Shown here: in pieces, positions 26,966 through 36,358 of the stretch
How the letters are laid out: each line of letters begins with the position of its first letter
Position numbering within the stretch: position 1 is the stretch's first letter
Assembly (NCBI RefSeq): GCF_040372165.1
Contig: NZ_BAABWG010000001.1
Span: 1 to 64,000 of the forward strand
Length of the DNA stretch: 64,000 nucleotides
Reading direction: 5' to 3'
DNA from: Hydrogenophaga sp040372165
Lineage (GTDB): Bacteria; Pseudomonadota; Gammaproteobacteria; Burkholderiales; Burkholderiaceae_C
Made by a program: the position numbers and the translations under genes
Notes under the pieces: model-generated
Seen by the model: only the letters and a program-made list of their open reading frames with translations
Database searches by the model: none
What the model was told of the DNA's origin: nothing

Positions 26966-27586
26966 TCAGGGGATGTTCAGCGCGGCGAAGGTGTCGCTTC
27001 GGGCGTTGCGCTGAGCGACGAACTTCAGTCGCTGCGCATGGACGATGGCCTTGAGGTCAAACAAGGCGCGCTCGAACAACTCATTGATTATAACGAAATC
27101 GAACTGCTGTGCGTGGGCCATTTCGTCCGCTGCGTTTTTCAGGCGGAGCTCAATGACCTCGGCGCTGTCTTCGTCGCGCCGCTCCAGGCGAGAACGAAGC
27201 TCCTCCCAGCTGGGGGGCAGGATGAAAATGAGGATGGCATTGGGGAAGATGGTTTTCACCTGCATGGCGCCTTGGAAATCGATTTCCAGCACGACATCAC
27301 CGCCTTGTGCGATGCGCTGTTCGATGGTGGCCTTGGACGTGCCGTACCGATTGCCATGGACCATGGCCCATTCCAGGAATGAACCCTGCTCAACCATCTG
27401 GTCAAAGGTTTCATTACTGACAAAGTAGTACTCCCTGCCGTGCACTTCTTGTCCGCGGGGCGGTCGGGTGGTGTGGGAGACAGAAGGGGCGACTTGCTTG
27501 TCCAGCTCCAGCAAAGCCCTGACCAGGCTCGATTTGCCGGCGCCGCTAGGGGCCGCCACCACAAAGAGATTTCCGAGGTAGTCCAT
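26966..27586 (-). CDS. gmk: Guanylate kinase
   Basis: Phosphorylates GMP to GDP. The P-loop APSGAGKSSLVRALLE, SHTTRPPRGQEVHGREYYF for GMP binding and the LILPPSWEELRSRLERRDED-like lid region are intact. 206 residues, normal length. Upstream lies a 503-base repeat-rich spacer before yicC; downstream is rpoZ. Confidence 0.96.
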   Translation of the reverse strand: MDYLGNLFVVAAPSGAGKSSLVRALLELDKQVAPSVSHTTRPPRGQEVHGREYYFVSNETFDQMVEQGSFLEWAMVHGNRYGTSKATIEQRIAQGGDVVLEIDFQGAMQVKTIFPNAILIFILPPSWEELRSRLERRDEDSAEVIELRLKNAADEMAHAQQFDFVIINELFERALFDLKAIVHAQRLKFVAQRNARSDTFAALNIP

Positions 27587-27792
27587 CTGAGGATTTTAGA
27601 TCACCCCCGCCGCGCTGCGCGCGTCCCCCTCAAGGGGGCGGCGCGTTGCGGACCGGGGGGCCCGGATCCGCCGCGCCCTTGGCTTGGCTGCGCCGCCTCA
27701 CTTGAGGCGGCTTTGGGCACCCAAAGGTTCGCGGTTTCAAGTCACGGACAGGTTCGCTCAAGACCGTTAGGTTGCCGCAAAACCCCAGGCAA

Positions 27793-27819
27793 ACAAAAAG
27801 CCACCTCAAGTGAGGTGGC
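27793..27819 (-). terminator. Hairpin plus T tract (repeat copy 1)
   Basis: Nine-base perfect stem with a two-base centre, followed on the minus strand by TTTTTGTTT. It lies between yicC and gmk and would end or attenuate minus-strand transcripts coming from yicC. Confidence 0.65.
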
Positions 27820-27965
27820 GCAGAAACCCCCAAGTTGCGACGGGTCCGGGTCCCCCGGCCCGTACGCAACGTCCCCCGGTGGGGAGGCTGCGAGCAGCGG
27901 GAAAGGGGCTTAGGTCGTGGCGGTGCCCATCCAAGGCGACTGGTTTGATGCAGCCTCGCAGGCAA

Positions 27966-27992
27966 ACAAAAAGCCACCTCAAGTGAGGTGGC
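27966..27992 (-). terminator. Hairpin plus T tract (repeat copy 2)
   Basis: The same nine-base stem and TTTTTGTTT tail as copy 1, placed about 100 bases after the yicC stop on the minus strand. It is the likely yicC terminator. Confidence 0.7.
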
Positions 27993-28089
27993 GCAGAAAA
28001 TCCCAGGTTGCGACGGGTCCGGGTCCCCCGGCCCGTACGCAACGTCCCCCAGTGGGGGACGGCGCGCAGCGCCGCAGGGGGCGTCATAG

Positions 28090-29004
28090 TCACTCGATGT
28101 TCTGCACCTGCTCGCGCATCTGTTCGATCAGGACCTTCATGTCGACCGAAATGCGGGTGAGTTCCAGGCTGGATGATTTGGAGCCCAGAGTGTTCGCTTC
28201 CCGGTGCAGCTCCTGAATCAGGAAGTCCAGGCGTTTGCCCAGGTTGCCCCCCTTCTTGAGCAGCCGTTCGATCTCGCTCAGGTGTGCGTCAAGACGTGTC
28301 AGCTCTTCTGCCACGTCGATGCGGATGGCGTAGGCGGTGGCTTCAGTCATGGCCCTGTCCTGGGCTTGCTCGCTGTTGACCTGGCTGGTGGCTGTGGCGC
28401 CCATGGCTTCCTGCCAGCGATCGAGGAAACGCTGGCGTTGCTGTTCGACCAGCGCCGGAATCAGCGGGCCTGCCTCCTTGGCGAGCGTCTTGAGTTGATT
28501 GATGCGATCGAGAAGCATGGCCGTGAGCCGCTGGCCTTCACGCTCTCTGGCCTCAATCAGTCCGTCGATGGCTTCGTCCGCCTGTGCCAGCAAGGCTTCG
28601 ATGAGCTCGCGGCCGCCTTTTCCCGTTTGCGGCTTGCCGCACAATTGCAGCACTTCACCGACGCTCAAGGCCTGGGCTTTGCCACTCCAGCCCTGAATAC
28701 CATCCTGGATGGCCAGTAGCTTTTGCAGGTCTGCCGGCGAGGGCATGGCCAGCCCACCATCGGTTCTGGCTTCGACCCAGGCGCGGATTTCCACCTTGCC
28801 GCGTTTGAGCTTTTCGTTCAATTTTTCACGAAGCGCCGGTTCTGCTGGGCGGAGGTCGTCGGCCAGTTTGAAGGTCAGGTCCAGAAATCGGCTGTTGACC
28901 GACCGGATTTCGACCCCGAGGCCGCTGGTTGCAGGGCTTTCGCCCCGTGCGGCTTGCGCGCCACGGTGTGCGGTCGCGTAGCCAGTCATGCTGTAAACTG
29001 CCAT
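28090..29004 (-). CDS. yicC: YicC-family endoribonuclease-like protein
   Basis: A 304-residue cytosolic protein with the YicC pattern: SMTGYATAHRG at the start, EIRSVNSRFLDLTFKL, the coiled central region, and the C-terminal EANTLGSKSSSLELTRISVDMKVLIEQMREQVQNIE. Family members act in RNA turnover. It is divergent from the Ser/Thr kinase gene with 73 bases between the starts and is separated from gmk by the repeat spacer. Start at 29004 fits the family N-terminus. Confidence 0.92.
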   Translation of the reverse strand: MAVYSMTGYATAHRGAQAARGESPATSGLGVEIRSVNSRFLDLTFKLADDLRPAEPALREKLNEKLKRGKVEIRAWVEARTDGGLAMPSPADLQKLLAIQDGIQGWSGKAQALSVGEVLQLCGKPQTGKGGRELIEALLAQADEAIDGLIEAREREGQRLTAMLLDRINQLKTLAKEAGPLIPALVEQQRQRFLDRWQEAMGATATSQVNSEQAQDRAMTEATAYAIRIDVAEELTRLDAHLSEIERLLKKGGNLGKRLDFLIQELHREANTLGSKSSSLELTRISVDMKVLIEQMREQVQNIE

Positions 29005-29077
29005 GAATTAGGCCTTTTGGGCTGGTTGGTCCAGAACGTAGAAAGAATAACGTCACGCCCCGGAATCGTTCCGAATT

Positions 29078-30085
29078 ATGTCAAAGGTCAAACCCGCTCC
29101 CTTGCCGCCGGATACGGTGATCGGTGGCTACCGTGTTGTCCGTAAACTGGCCGCTGGCGGTTTCGGGGTGGTGTATCTGGCCGTGGACACGGAAGGCCAG
29201 CAGGTTGCCATCAAGGAATACCTGCCTTCTTCGCTGGCGTCCCGTGCGCCTGGCGAGTTGTTGCCGCAGGTTCAGCCGGAGAAGCTGTCGCTTTACCGCC
29301 TCGGCCTCAAGAGTTTCTTTGAAGAGGGGCGGGCGCTGGCACAGATTTCCCACCAGTCGGTGGTGAGCGTGCTCAACTTCTTCCGTGAGAACGAGACCGT
29401 CTACATGGTCATGAACTACCTGGAAGGATCATCCCTGCAGGAGTTCATCATCACGGCGCGTGAGCTCAAGAAGCAGAAGGTATTTCGTGAGTCGACCATT
29501 CGTTCGCTGTATGACGAAGTGCTGCGCGGCTTGCGGATCGTTCATCAGCACAAGATGCTGCACCTGGACATCAAGCCTGCGAACATTTTCGTCACCGACG
29601 ACAACCGGGCCGTGCTGATCGATTTTGGTGCCGCCCGAGAAGTGCTGAGCAAGGAAGGCAACTTTATCCGGCCGATGTACACGCCAGGTTTCGCTGCGCC
29701 GGAGATGTATCGCCGAGACTCATCCATGGGGCCCTGGACCGACATCTATGCCATTGGCGCCTGTATCTACGCCAGCATGCAGGGCTACCCGCCCAACGAT
29801 GCACCCCAACGCCTTGAGAAGGACCGCCTGTCGCTCGCGCTCTCCCGCTTGCGCGGCGTCTATTCCGACAACCTGATCGAGGTGGTGGAATGGTGCATGT
29901 CTCTTGACCCGCTTTCGCGCCCGCAGTCCGTGTTTGCGCTTCAGAAGGAGCTCAGTCGCGAGACCGAGCGCAGTTATACCAAGCTGACCGTGGCTGAAAA
30001 GATGCGTCTGCAATTTGACAACATCGTCTCGGACACGAAGAAATCGGCACGCAAGACGACCAATGCGGGGACCAAGTTTCGATGA
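29078..30085 (+). CDS. Eukaryotic-type serine/threonine protein kinase
   Basis: A soluble Hanks-type kinase of 335 residues. Glycine loop LAAGGFGVVYLA, Lys in VAIKEY, the catalytic loop HLDIKPANIF (HLD in place of HRD), DFG in LIDFGAAREV and the APE-like FAAPEMY are all present, so it should be active. No transmembrane or PASTA segment follows. A basic C-terminal tail ends the protein. The next gene, a PP2C phosphatase, starts inside its stop codon (ATGA), so the pair is probably a reversible phosphorylation module. Confidence 0.93.
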   Translation: MSKVKPAPLPPDTVIGGYRVVRKLAAGGFGVVYLAVDTEGQQVAIKEYLPSSLASRAPGELLPQVQPEKLSLYRLGLKSFFEEGRALAQISHQSVVSVLNFFRENETVYMVMNYLEGSSLQEFIITARELKKQKVFRESTIRSLYDEVLRGLRIVHQHKMLHLDIKPANIFVTDDNRAVLIDFGAAREVLSKEGNFIRPMYTPGFAAPEMYRRDSSMGPWTDIYAIGACIYASMQGYPPNDAPQRLEKDRLSLALSRLRGVYSDNLIEVVEWCMSLDPLSRPQSVFALQKELSRETERSYTKLTVAEKMRLQFDNIVSDTKKSARKTTNAGTKFR

Positions 30086-30981
30086 AGTTCTCCGTCTACC
30101 AGATCAGCCGTCAAGGGGGACGTGAGCGCAATGAGGACCGCATGGGCTACGCGTATACGCGTGAGTCCGGGTTGCTGGTGTTGGCCGATGGTATGGGCGG
30201 CCACCCTGAAGGTGCCATGGCCGCCCAGCTGGCCTTGCAGACATTCTCCGCATACTTCCAGAAAGCAGCTGCTCCCACGGTGCGGGAAGTGCCCGAGTTT
30301 CTCTCCAGCGCCTTGATGGCGGCTCACCACCAGATCATCCGGTATGCCGCCGAGAAAGGCATGCTCGATACACCGCGCACCACCCTGGTTGCGGCGGTGA
30401 TGGAGCGCAATCAGATGCACTGGGTGCATTGTGGTGACTCGCGTCTGTATGTGGTGCGCAATGGTGAGATGCTGACGCGGACGCGCGATCACTCCTATAT
30501 CGAACAGCAAGCCCATCTGGGTCGCACGACTGACCACATCAACCGCAACATTCTCTTTACCTGCCTGGGCTCTCCGGCCAAGCCGGTGTACGACCTCTCG
30601 GGGCCGATTCAGCTGATGCAAGGTGATCGCGTCCTGCTGTGTTCCGATGGACTGTGGGGCACGGTCAAGGACCACGAAATCGCCTACGAACTCTCGCGTG
30701 ATTCGCTCGACGTGGCAGTGCCGAATCTGGTGGACAAGGCCCTGGAGCGCGGTGGACAGCGTTGCGACAACGTGACCGTGCTGGCGGTGGAGTGGGAGAC
30801 GCCTGAAGAGTTCGTCAGTACCCATGTGTCAACCGAGGCCATTGACGAAGGCGTTTTTGCGTCCACGATACAGTCAGGGGTGCTGGACCCCGGCATGGAA
30901 GATCTCGATGATGAAGCGATCGAACGCTCGATTGCCGAGATCAACGAAGCGATTCGCCGCACGGCGGAACGCAAGTCTTGA
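30082..30981 (+). CDS. PP2C-family protein phosphatase
   Basis: A metal-dependent Ser/Thr phosphatase of 299 residues. Metal-binding motifs are NEDR, LADGMGGHPEGAMAA, HCGDSRLYVVRNGEM, LLCSDGLWGTV and RCDNVTVLAVEW, all intact. An acidic C-terminal tail of about 60 residues (rich in Asp, Glu, Ile) extends beyond the catalytic core. It overlaps the kinase stop by four bases and precedes rph by 28 bases. Confidence 0.93.
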   Translation: MKFSVYQISRQGGRERNEDRMGYAYTRESGLLVLADGMGGHPEGAMAAQLALQTFSAYFQKAAAPTVREVPEFLSSALMAAHHQIIRYAAEKGMLDTPRTTLVAAVMERNQMHWVHCGDSRLYVVRNGEMLTRTRDHSYIEQQAHLGRTTDHINRNILFTCLGSPAKPVYDLSGPIQLMQGDRVLLCSDGLWGTVKDHEIAYELSRDSLDVAVPNLVDKALERGGQRCDNVTVLAVEWETPEEFVSTHVSTEAIDEGVFASTIQSGVLDPGMEDLDDEAIERSIAEINEAIRRTAERKS

Positions 30982-31009
30982 AACCAAGCTTCCTTTCCCT
31001 TTTGAAAAT

Positions 31010-31741
31010 ATGAGTCAGTTTGTCAGGCCGCAGCAGCGGGCGGCCGATGCTTTGCGTCCTGTGCGCATCACCCGCGGCTTCACCATCCACGCCGAAGGCT
31101 CCGTGCTGATCGAGTTTGGCCAGACCCGTGTTCTGTGCACGGCTTCGGTCGAGGAGCGCGTTCCGCCGCACAAGCGCGGCAGTGGTGAGGGATGGGTCAC
31201 GGCCGAGTACGGCATGTTGCCGCGGGCCACCCACACCCGGGGCAGCCGTGAAGCGGCCAAGGGCAAGCAAAGTGGTCGCACCCAGGAAATCCAACGCCTG
31301 ATCGGCCGATCCATGCGAGCCGTGTTTGATCTGGCTGCACTGGGGGAGCGAACCATTTCGCTGGACTGTGACGTATTGCAGGCCGATGGTGGCACGCGCA
31401 CTGCGAGCATCACGGGGGCTTTTGTCGCAGCGCAGGATGCGGTCAACAAACTGATCGCAGACGGCGTGCTGGAGACGTCTCCCATCAAGGACCATGTGGC
31501 AGCCATCTCCGTGGGCATTCTCGAGGGCACACCATTGCTTGACCTGGAGTATGTGGAGGACTCCGCCTGTGATACGGACATGAACGTTGTCATGACTGGC
31601 AGTGGCCACTTTGTGGAAGTCCAGGGCACAGCGGAAGGCGACGCATTCTCTCGCGGGGAGATGAACGCGCTGCTCGATTTGGCCGAGAAAGGCATTGGCG
31701 AGCTGGTGCAGATGCAGAAACAGGCGCTGGGCGCTGCCTGA
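31010..31741 (+). CDS. rph: Ribonuclease PH
   Basis: A phosphorolytic 3' exoribonuclease that trims tRNA 3' ends. Motifs RPVRITRGFTIHAEGSVLIEFGQTRVLC (shortened here), GWVTAEYGMLPRATHTR, GRTQEIQRLIGRSMRAV and DADVLQ-like CDVLQADGGTRTASITGA are present. 243 residues from ATG 31010; the longer open frame reads back into the phosphatase gene and is not used. Confidence 0.95.
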   Translation: MSQFVRPQQRAADALRPVRITRGFTIHAEGSVLIEFGQTRVLCTASVEERVPPHKRGSGEGWVTAEYGMLPRATHTRGSREAAKGKQSGRTQEIQRLIGRSMRAVFDLAALGERTISLDCDVLQADGGTRTASITGAFVAAQDAVNKLIADGVLETSPIKDHVAAISVGILEGTPLLDLEYVEDSACDTDMNVVMTGSGHFVEVQGTAEGDAFSRGEMNALLDLAEKGIGELVQMQKQALGAA

Positions 31742-31775
31742 ATTTCGTTGGAACTGAGCGCGGGGGTGTGTCGTC

Positions 31776-32417
31776 GTGAAGCTGGTGCTGGCATCGAACA
31801 ACAAGGGCAAACTGGCTGAGCTGCGAGCGCTGTTTGCACCGCTGGGCGTGGAACTGGTTCGGCAGGCTGATTTGTCGATCCCGGAAGCGCCTGAACCGCA
31901 CCGCACGTTCATCGAAAATGCGCTGGCCAAGGCACGCCACGCGGCCAGGGAAAGCGGTTTGCCTGCCCTGGCTGACGACGCGGGCTTGTGTGTGGAGGCG
32001 TTTGGCGGGCTGCCAGGCGTGGACACGGCGTACTACGCCACCCAGTTCGGCTACGAGAAGAGCGACGCCAACAATGTGCGCGCCTTGCTGGAGCAAATGG
32101 CCGACGTGGCCGACCGGCGCGCGGCGCTGGTGAGTACCCTGGTGGCCGTTCGCAGTGCGGATGATCCGGAGCCTCTGGTGGCCACTGGGCGGGCGCCTGG
32201 TCTGATCACGCGCTCGCCTGTGGGGGACAACGGCTTTGGCTTTGACCCGGTGATGTACCTGACCGAGTTTGGCAAGACGTTTGCGCAGTTGCCTGTGGAA
32301 GTCAAAAACGCCAATAGTCACCGTGGAAAGGCAGCGCATCAGATGCTTGAACTCATGCGCGAGCGCTGGTTTGCGCCGGCGCCATCAGAGATGGTGCTTC
32401 CAGGCGATGACGCCTGA
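31776..32417 (+). CDS. rdgB: XTP/dITP pyrophosphatase (HAM1 family)
   Basis: House-cleaning hydrolase that removes non-canonical purine nucleotides such as dITP and XTP. LVLASNNKGKLAELRALF, ENALAKARHAA, ALADDAGLCVEAFGGLPGVDTAYYA and GDNGFGFDPVMYL are classic signatures. GTG start at 31776, 35 bases after rph. 213 residues. The 3' end overlaps hemW by 11 bases. Confidence 0.95.
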   Translation: MKLVLASNNKGKLAELRALFAPLGVELVRQADLSIPEAPEPHRTFIENALAKARHAARESGLPALADDAGLCVEAFGGLPGVDTAYYATQFGYEKSDANNVRALLEQMADVADRRAALVSTLVAVRSADDPEPLVATGRAPGLITRSPVGDNGFGFDPVMYLTEFGKTFAQLPVEVKNANSHRGKAAHQMLELMRERWFAPAPSEMVLPGDDA

Positions 32418-33675
32418 GCAGAAGATCTCTGTTGCCGGGATGACGTCTCCGGCGGATGAGAACTTGCAGCGCTGGGCAGATGCTGTCTACTGGCAGCGGC
32501 CGGGTACCTTGCAGTTGCCGGCCTCACCACCTTTGTCACTCTATGTGCATTTGCCCTGGTGCATGCGCAAATGCCCATACTGCGATTTCAACTCGCATGC
32601 GGTGAGCAATGGTGGGCAACTGGATGTTGTTGTTCAGGATCGCTACCTCGATGCATTGAGGGCGGACTTGCAGGCATCCTTGCCGCTTGTGTGGGGCAGA
32701 ACCGTTCACACTGTGTTTTTCGGCGGTGGAACCCCGAGCCTGTTCGCTCCGGATGCCATCGGTCGCTTGATCAGCGACATTCGCGCGTTGCTCCCGTTGG
32801 AGCCGGACGCGGAAATCACGCTGGAAGCGAACCCCGGGACCTTCGAGACGAGCCGCTTCAAGGCGTTTGCCGAAGCAGGGGTGACGCGGCTGTCGGTGGG
32901 CGTACAGAGCTTTGATGATGTCATGCTCAGTGCGATCGGCCGGGTACACGACGGGGCACAAGCGGAAGCAGCGGTGGAAGAGGCTGCGCAGAATTTTCAG
33001 ACCTTCAACCTGGATCTCATGTATGCCTTGCCAGGGCAGAGCCTCGCGCAGTGCGCAGAAGATGTCCGCAGGGCATTGTCATTCAAGCCGCCGCATCTGT
33101 CGCTCTACCACCTGACCATCGAGCCCAACACGTTCTTTGCCAAGCACCAACCGGGCGGTTTGCCAGATGACGATGACGCCTACGCCATGCTCGACATGAT
33201 TGAGGCGGAGACTGCAGTGGCAGGCATGGATCGTTACGAGGTTTCGGCCTTGGCGCGCGCCGGGCATCGCTGCCGCCACAACCTGAACTATTGGCAGTTT
33301 GGCGACTATCTGGGCATTGGCGCGGGCGCGCACAGCAAGCTGAGTTTTGCGCACAAGGTGGTGCGCCAGGTGCGCTGGCGTGAGCCGACGCTGTACATGG
33401 ACAAGGCCCTGACAGGTTCGCCGGTGACGATGGTGGAGCCTGTGAGCCGGCGTGACTTGCCGTTTGAATTCATGCTCAACGCCTTGCGCTTGCGGGACGG
33501 ATTTGCAATGCAGTGGTTTGTCGAGCGAACGGGCTTGCCCTTGTCTGCGCTGGATGCCGGGTTGGCCCTGGGGCAGGAGAAGGGCTGGCTGGAGTTGGAT
33601 GCTGGATGGGTGAAGCCAACAGCTTCCGGCTTTGACTTTCTGAGCGACTTGCAGGCGGCATTCCTGCCCGAGTAA
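32407..33675 (+). CDS. hemW: Radical SAM heme chaperone HemW (coproporphyrinogen III oxidase-like)
   Basis: A radical-SAM protein of the HemN/HemW type. The [4Fe-4S] motif CMRKCPYC occurs in HLPWCMRKCPYCDFNSH; FFGGGTPSLF, EANPGTFE, RLSVGVQSF and LMYALPGQSLAQ follow. The N-terminal HemN cysteine-rich extension is missing and the C-terminal domain is HemW-like, so heme binding/transfer is more likely than oxidase activity. ATG 32407 overlaps rdgB. 422 residues, slightly long at the N-terminus. Confidence 0.9.
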   Translation: MTPEQKISVAGMTSPADENLQRWADAVYWQRPGTLQLPASPPLSLYVHLPWCMRKCPYCDFNSHAVSNGGQLDVVVQDRYLDALRADLQASLPLVWGRTVHTVFFGGGTPSLFAPDAIGRLISDIRALLPLEPDAEITLEANPGTFETSRFKAFAEAGVTRLSVGVQSFDDVMLSAIGRVHDGAQAEAAVEEAAQNFQTFNLDLMYALPGQSLAQCAEDVRRALSFKPPHLSLYHLTIEPNTFFAKHQPGGLPDDDDAYAMLDMIEAETAVAGMDRYEVSALARAGHRCRHNLNYWQFGDYLGIGAGAHSKLSFAHKVVRQVRWREPTLYMDKALTGSPVTMVEPVSRRDLPFEFMLNALRLRDGFAMQWFVERTGLPLSALDAGLALGQEKGWLELDAGWVKPTASGFDFLSDLQAAFLPE

Positions 33676-33700
33676 CTTGCCGCTCGGATTGGCGCTGCGA

Positions 33701-36298
33701 TCAGGCAATCAATATCGGGAGTTCGGCCCTGCGCAAGCGCAGGATGGCCGTGGTGCCTACGCCGGGCTCGCTCTCCAGTACCACAGAGCCGCCGTGGATC
33801 TCTGCAATTTCCTTGACCAGGTTCAGGCCAAGACCGGTGCCCGGGATGTTGCCTGAGGCGTCAGCCCGGTAGAAACGCTCAAAGACCCGAGACAGTTGTG
33901 TTGGTGTCAGGCCAATGCCCTGATCCGAGATTCGGACGACCACCATCTCTTCGTCTTTGCTTTGCTCGGTCTGAACCGTGAGGTGGACTTCACCACCGTC
34001 GGGCGAATACTTGAAGGCATTGCTCAGCAAGTTGATAAGGCACTGCTCTATCTTGCTGGGATCTGCCATCACGCCGATGTCGTCCGGGAAGCTGGCTATG
34101 TGGACCTTGCGCCCGTGCTTGGCATCCTTGACGCTTTCCACTGCATGCGCCACCAGCTCGCTCAGAGGTGTCGGAGCAATATGGAAGTCTTTGCCCTGTC
34201 GTGCTTCAATTCGGGAAAGGTCCAGTAGCTCCTGAATCAGATTGGACAGAAGTGTGCCTTGCCGGTGAACGGTCTGGAGCAGATCAATGCGCTTCTCGTC
34301 GGAGTATTTGCGATGGATCATCAGCTCGGTGAAGCCGAGAATGCTGGCCAGTGGGGTGCGCAGCTCGTGTGCCGCTGTGGCCAGGAATTCACTCTTGATC
34401 CTGTCGACCTCCATCTGATGCGTGACATCACGGAAGTAGAGAATGGTCTCGCCGCTGCCGCCAAGGTTCTTCCGGATCTCGCGCTCCAGCACCTTGGGCG
34501 ACGGACGACCCACTTCGATGAGATCCTTGTGAGGGTCCTTCAGTGCTTCTGCAGTGGTTCGATATTTGGCCTCATCCTCGCACAAGCCCAGGACCCATCC
34601 ATCGAATGCGCCGATTGAGCAATTGGGTGGCAGCTCTCCCAGCATGGAGCGAAGGGCCGGGTTGCTGGAAATGAGGTCTCCGTGTGCATCGAACACGGCA
34701 AAACCGTCCGGACTGAGATCGAACGTGGCGTTAAGCCTTGCCGTGCGTTCGATCAGGCGGCGTTTGACTTCGATCTGGCTGCTGACGTCTTCCAGGACAT
34801 GAATGTAGTGAGTGATCTGGTCATCTGCCCCTCGGACCGGTGAGACCGAGAGTTTGTTGTGAAAGACTGTGCCGGACTTGCGGTATTGCTTGAGGGTGAC
34901 AGTCAGTTCACCACCTTCCTTGACAGTGCGCTCGAGAAGTCCGAGGTCGCCCGTGTCGGTTTCCGATCCGTTGAGCTGGCTCAGATCCCTGCCGAGAACT
35001 TCATGGGGGGCGAACTCGGTGATGCGGCTGAATCCCGGGTTGACGTAGACGATGGGCTGCGGATAGCGGCGTGCATCAGTGATGACGATGCCATTGAGTG
35101 TGCAGTCGACCGCACGGCCATACAAGGCCATGTATTCCTCGGTGAGTTTGGATTCGCTGAGGTCGCGCACGATACAGGTGTAGCGCACTTCCGGGTCGTC
35201 GGTGATCTCTCCCAATGACACTTCCACTGGAAACTCGGTGCCGCCATGGCGGATGGCATTTTGCTCAGTGCTTCCCAGGTGACTCTGCGTCGACTGGATG
35301 AACATGCCTTGCTCCATGACGACTTTGAGTTGGTTGGCGTCAAGGCCAGGGAGGTAGCAATCCAGTTTCGTCCCCTTCATTTCGTTGGCCGGGTGGCCGA
35401 ACATGCGCTCGGCTGCCGGGTTGGCGCTCCGGATATGGCCATCGGCATCGACGCCAATGATGGCGTCAGCTGCCGTTGCGAGGATGTTTCGCAGGCGCGC
35501 GAGCTTCTGCTGCAGGTCGGCAGCCTGGCTGGCCAGCTCGGAAGAAGTGGAGTTGAGCGCGTAACCCAGCGCTCGGACGTCGGCGCTGCCCCAGTGCATT
35601 CGTACCTGCTCCCCGGGCTTGTGAACGAGGTTGGAGGAGAACTGGATGAGCGATGCAATGGGGTCGAGCGTCCGCTGCAGGAACTTCAGAAGAAGCCAGA
35701 CAGTGACTGCCACCAGGACCAGAGACAGCCCCATGGCCATCGCCCATTGCTTTCGCGCATCCTCAATGTGCGGTGTGGCGTTGTAGCGTAGCTGTACCCA
35801 TCCGTTCGCTTCTGCAGTGGCGTAAAGGCTGCTGGAGTTGCTCGCTGCTGTCTTGGCGGCCATGGGCACAAAGACCTGGGCACTGCTGCCAGAGAACACC
35901 ACAGATTCGGATGGTATGCCGACAGCTTCATCTGCTGAAGGCATCAGTTGGGGTGAGCCTTGTGCATCTTTGCCGACATGCAGGAACTCTGCCTGATCGG
36001 GAGATACCAGTGTGACGCTTTGAACGTGTTCCAGTTGCACGATGGCCTGGATGGCGTTGGCCAATTGTCCGTGTTGCGCTGGACCATGAGCCGCTCCTTC
36101 CTGGGCCGCGACCTGGGCCAGCGAACGTGCCCAGTGGGTAGCTTCGGTGCGCGCCTCTGCCATGCTGCGTTGATAGGTGAACAGTCCCACCACCACTGCA
36201 CAGAAAAAGGCCGTCAGCATGACCAGAAAGGTCATCTGGGTCTTGAGGGATCGTTTGGCCAGGCGTTTGGCGATGGCCATGACAGGGTTGCCCTGCAT
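33701..36298 (-). CDS. Membrane sensor histidine kinase with HAMP and three PAS domains
   Basis: Order: transmembrane segment at about residues 22-43, a periplasmic loop to about 185, a second transmembrane segment (about 186-208), a HAMP-like linker, three PAS domains (near 292, 400 and 525), HisKA with phospho-His at about 641 in ATAAHELRTPLAS, and HATPase_c with N-box INLLSNAFKYSP, G1 ISDQGIGL and G2 GTGLGLNLVKE. All kinase residues are intact. No receiver is fused, but a stand-alone receiver gene ends 60 bases upstream on the same strand, making it the probable target. The signal is unknown; the periplasmic part has no recognised ligand domain. A GGAA motif supports the start at 36298. 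Confidence 0.9.
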   Translation of the reverse strand: MQGNPVMAIAKRLAKRSLKTQMTFLVMLTAFFCAVVVGLFTYQRSMAEARTEATHWARSLAQVAAQEGAAHGPAQHGQLANAIQAIVQLEHVQSVTLVSPDQAEFLHVGKDAQGSPQLMPSADEAVGIPSESVVFSGSSAQVFVPMAAKTAASNSSSLYATAEANGWVQLRYNATPHIEDARKQWAMAMGLSLVLVAVTVWLLLKFLQRTLDPIASLIQFSSNLVHKPGEQVRMHWGSADVRALGYALNSTSSELASQAADLQQKLARLRNILATAADAIIGVDADGHIRSANPAAERMFGHPANEMKGTKLDCYLPGLDANQLKVVMEQGMFIQSTQSHLGSTEQNAIRHGGTEFPVEVSLGEITDDPEVRYTCIVRDLSESKLTEEYMALYGRAVDCTLNGIVITDARRYPQPIVYVNPGFSRITEFAPHEVLGRDLSQLNGSETDTGDLGLLERTVKEGGELTVTLKQYRKSGTVFHNKLSVSPVRGADDQITHYIHVLEDVSSQIEVKRRLIERTARLNATFDLSPDGFAVFDAHGDLISSNPALRSMLGELPPNCSIGAFDGWVLGLCEDEAKYRTTAEALKDPHKDLIEVGRPSPKVLEREIRKNLGGSGETILYFRDVTHQMEVDRIKSEFLATAAHELRTPLASILGFTELMIHRKYSDEKRIDLLQTVHRQGTLLSNLIQELLDLSRIEARQGKDFHIAPTPLSELVAHAVESVKDAKHGRKVHIASFPDDIGVMADPSKIEQCLINLLSNAFKYSPDGGEVHLTVQTEQSKDEEMVVVRISDQGIGLTPTQLSRVFERFYRADASGNIPGTGLGLNLVKEIAEIHGGSVVLESEPGVGTTAILRLRRAELPILIA

Positions 36299-36358
36299 GG
36301 GTTGGATTTCCTTGGGCGCTGCTATTTCAGGTCGGCGTGAATGGTGCTGGTCCTGCGG

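Larger units (their letters stand above)
27587..28089. repeat. Repeat-rich intergenic spacer between yicC and gmk
   Basis: No gene is supported here. Two nearly identical direct repeats of about 99 bases lie at 27786-27884 and 27959-28057, each containing a perfect stem GCCACCTCA / TGAGGTGGC (27800-27819 and 27973-27992). A related stem GCCGCCTCA / TGAGGCGGC is at 27692-27711. GC-rich complementary runs (CCCCCTCAAGGGGG near 27625) are also present. Read on the minus strand, each GCCACCTCA stem is followed by TTTTTGTTT, so these units look like repeated intrinsic terminators that belong to a dispersed repeat family. Confidence 0.85.

Noticed and set aside
27786..28057. Two-copy repeat as a CRISPR array
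   Set aside because: The units are ~99 bases with internal palindromes, there is one spacer-like gap only, and no cas genes are near.
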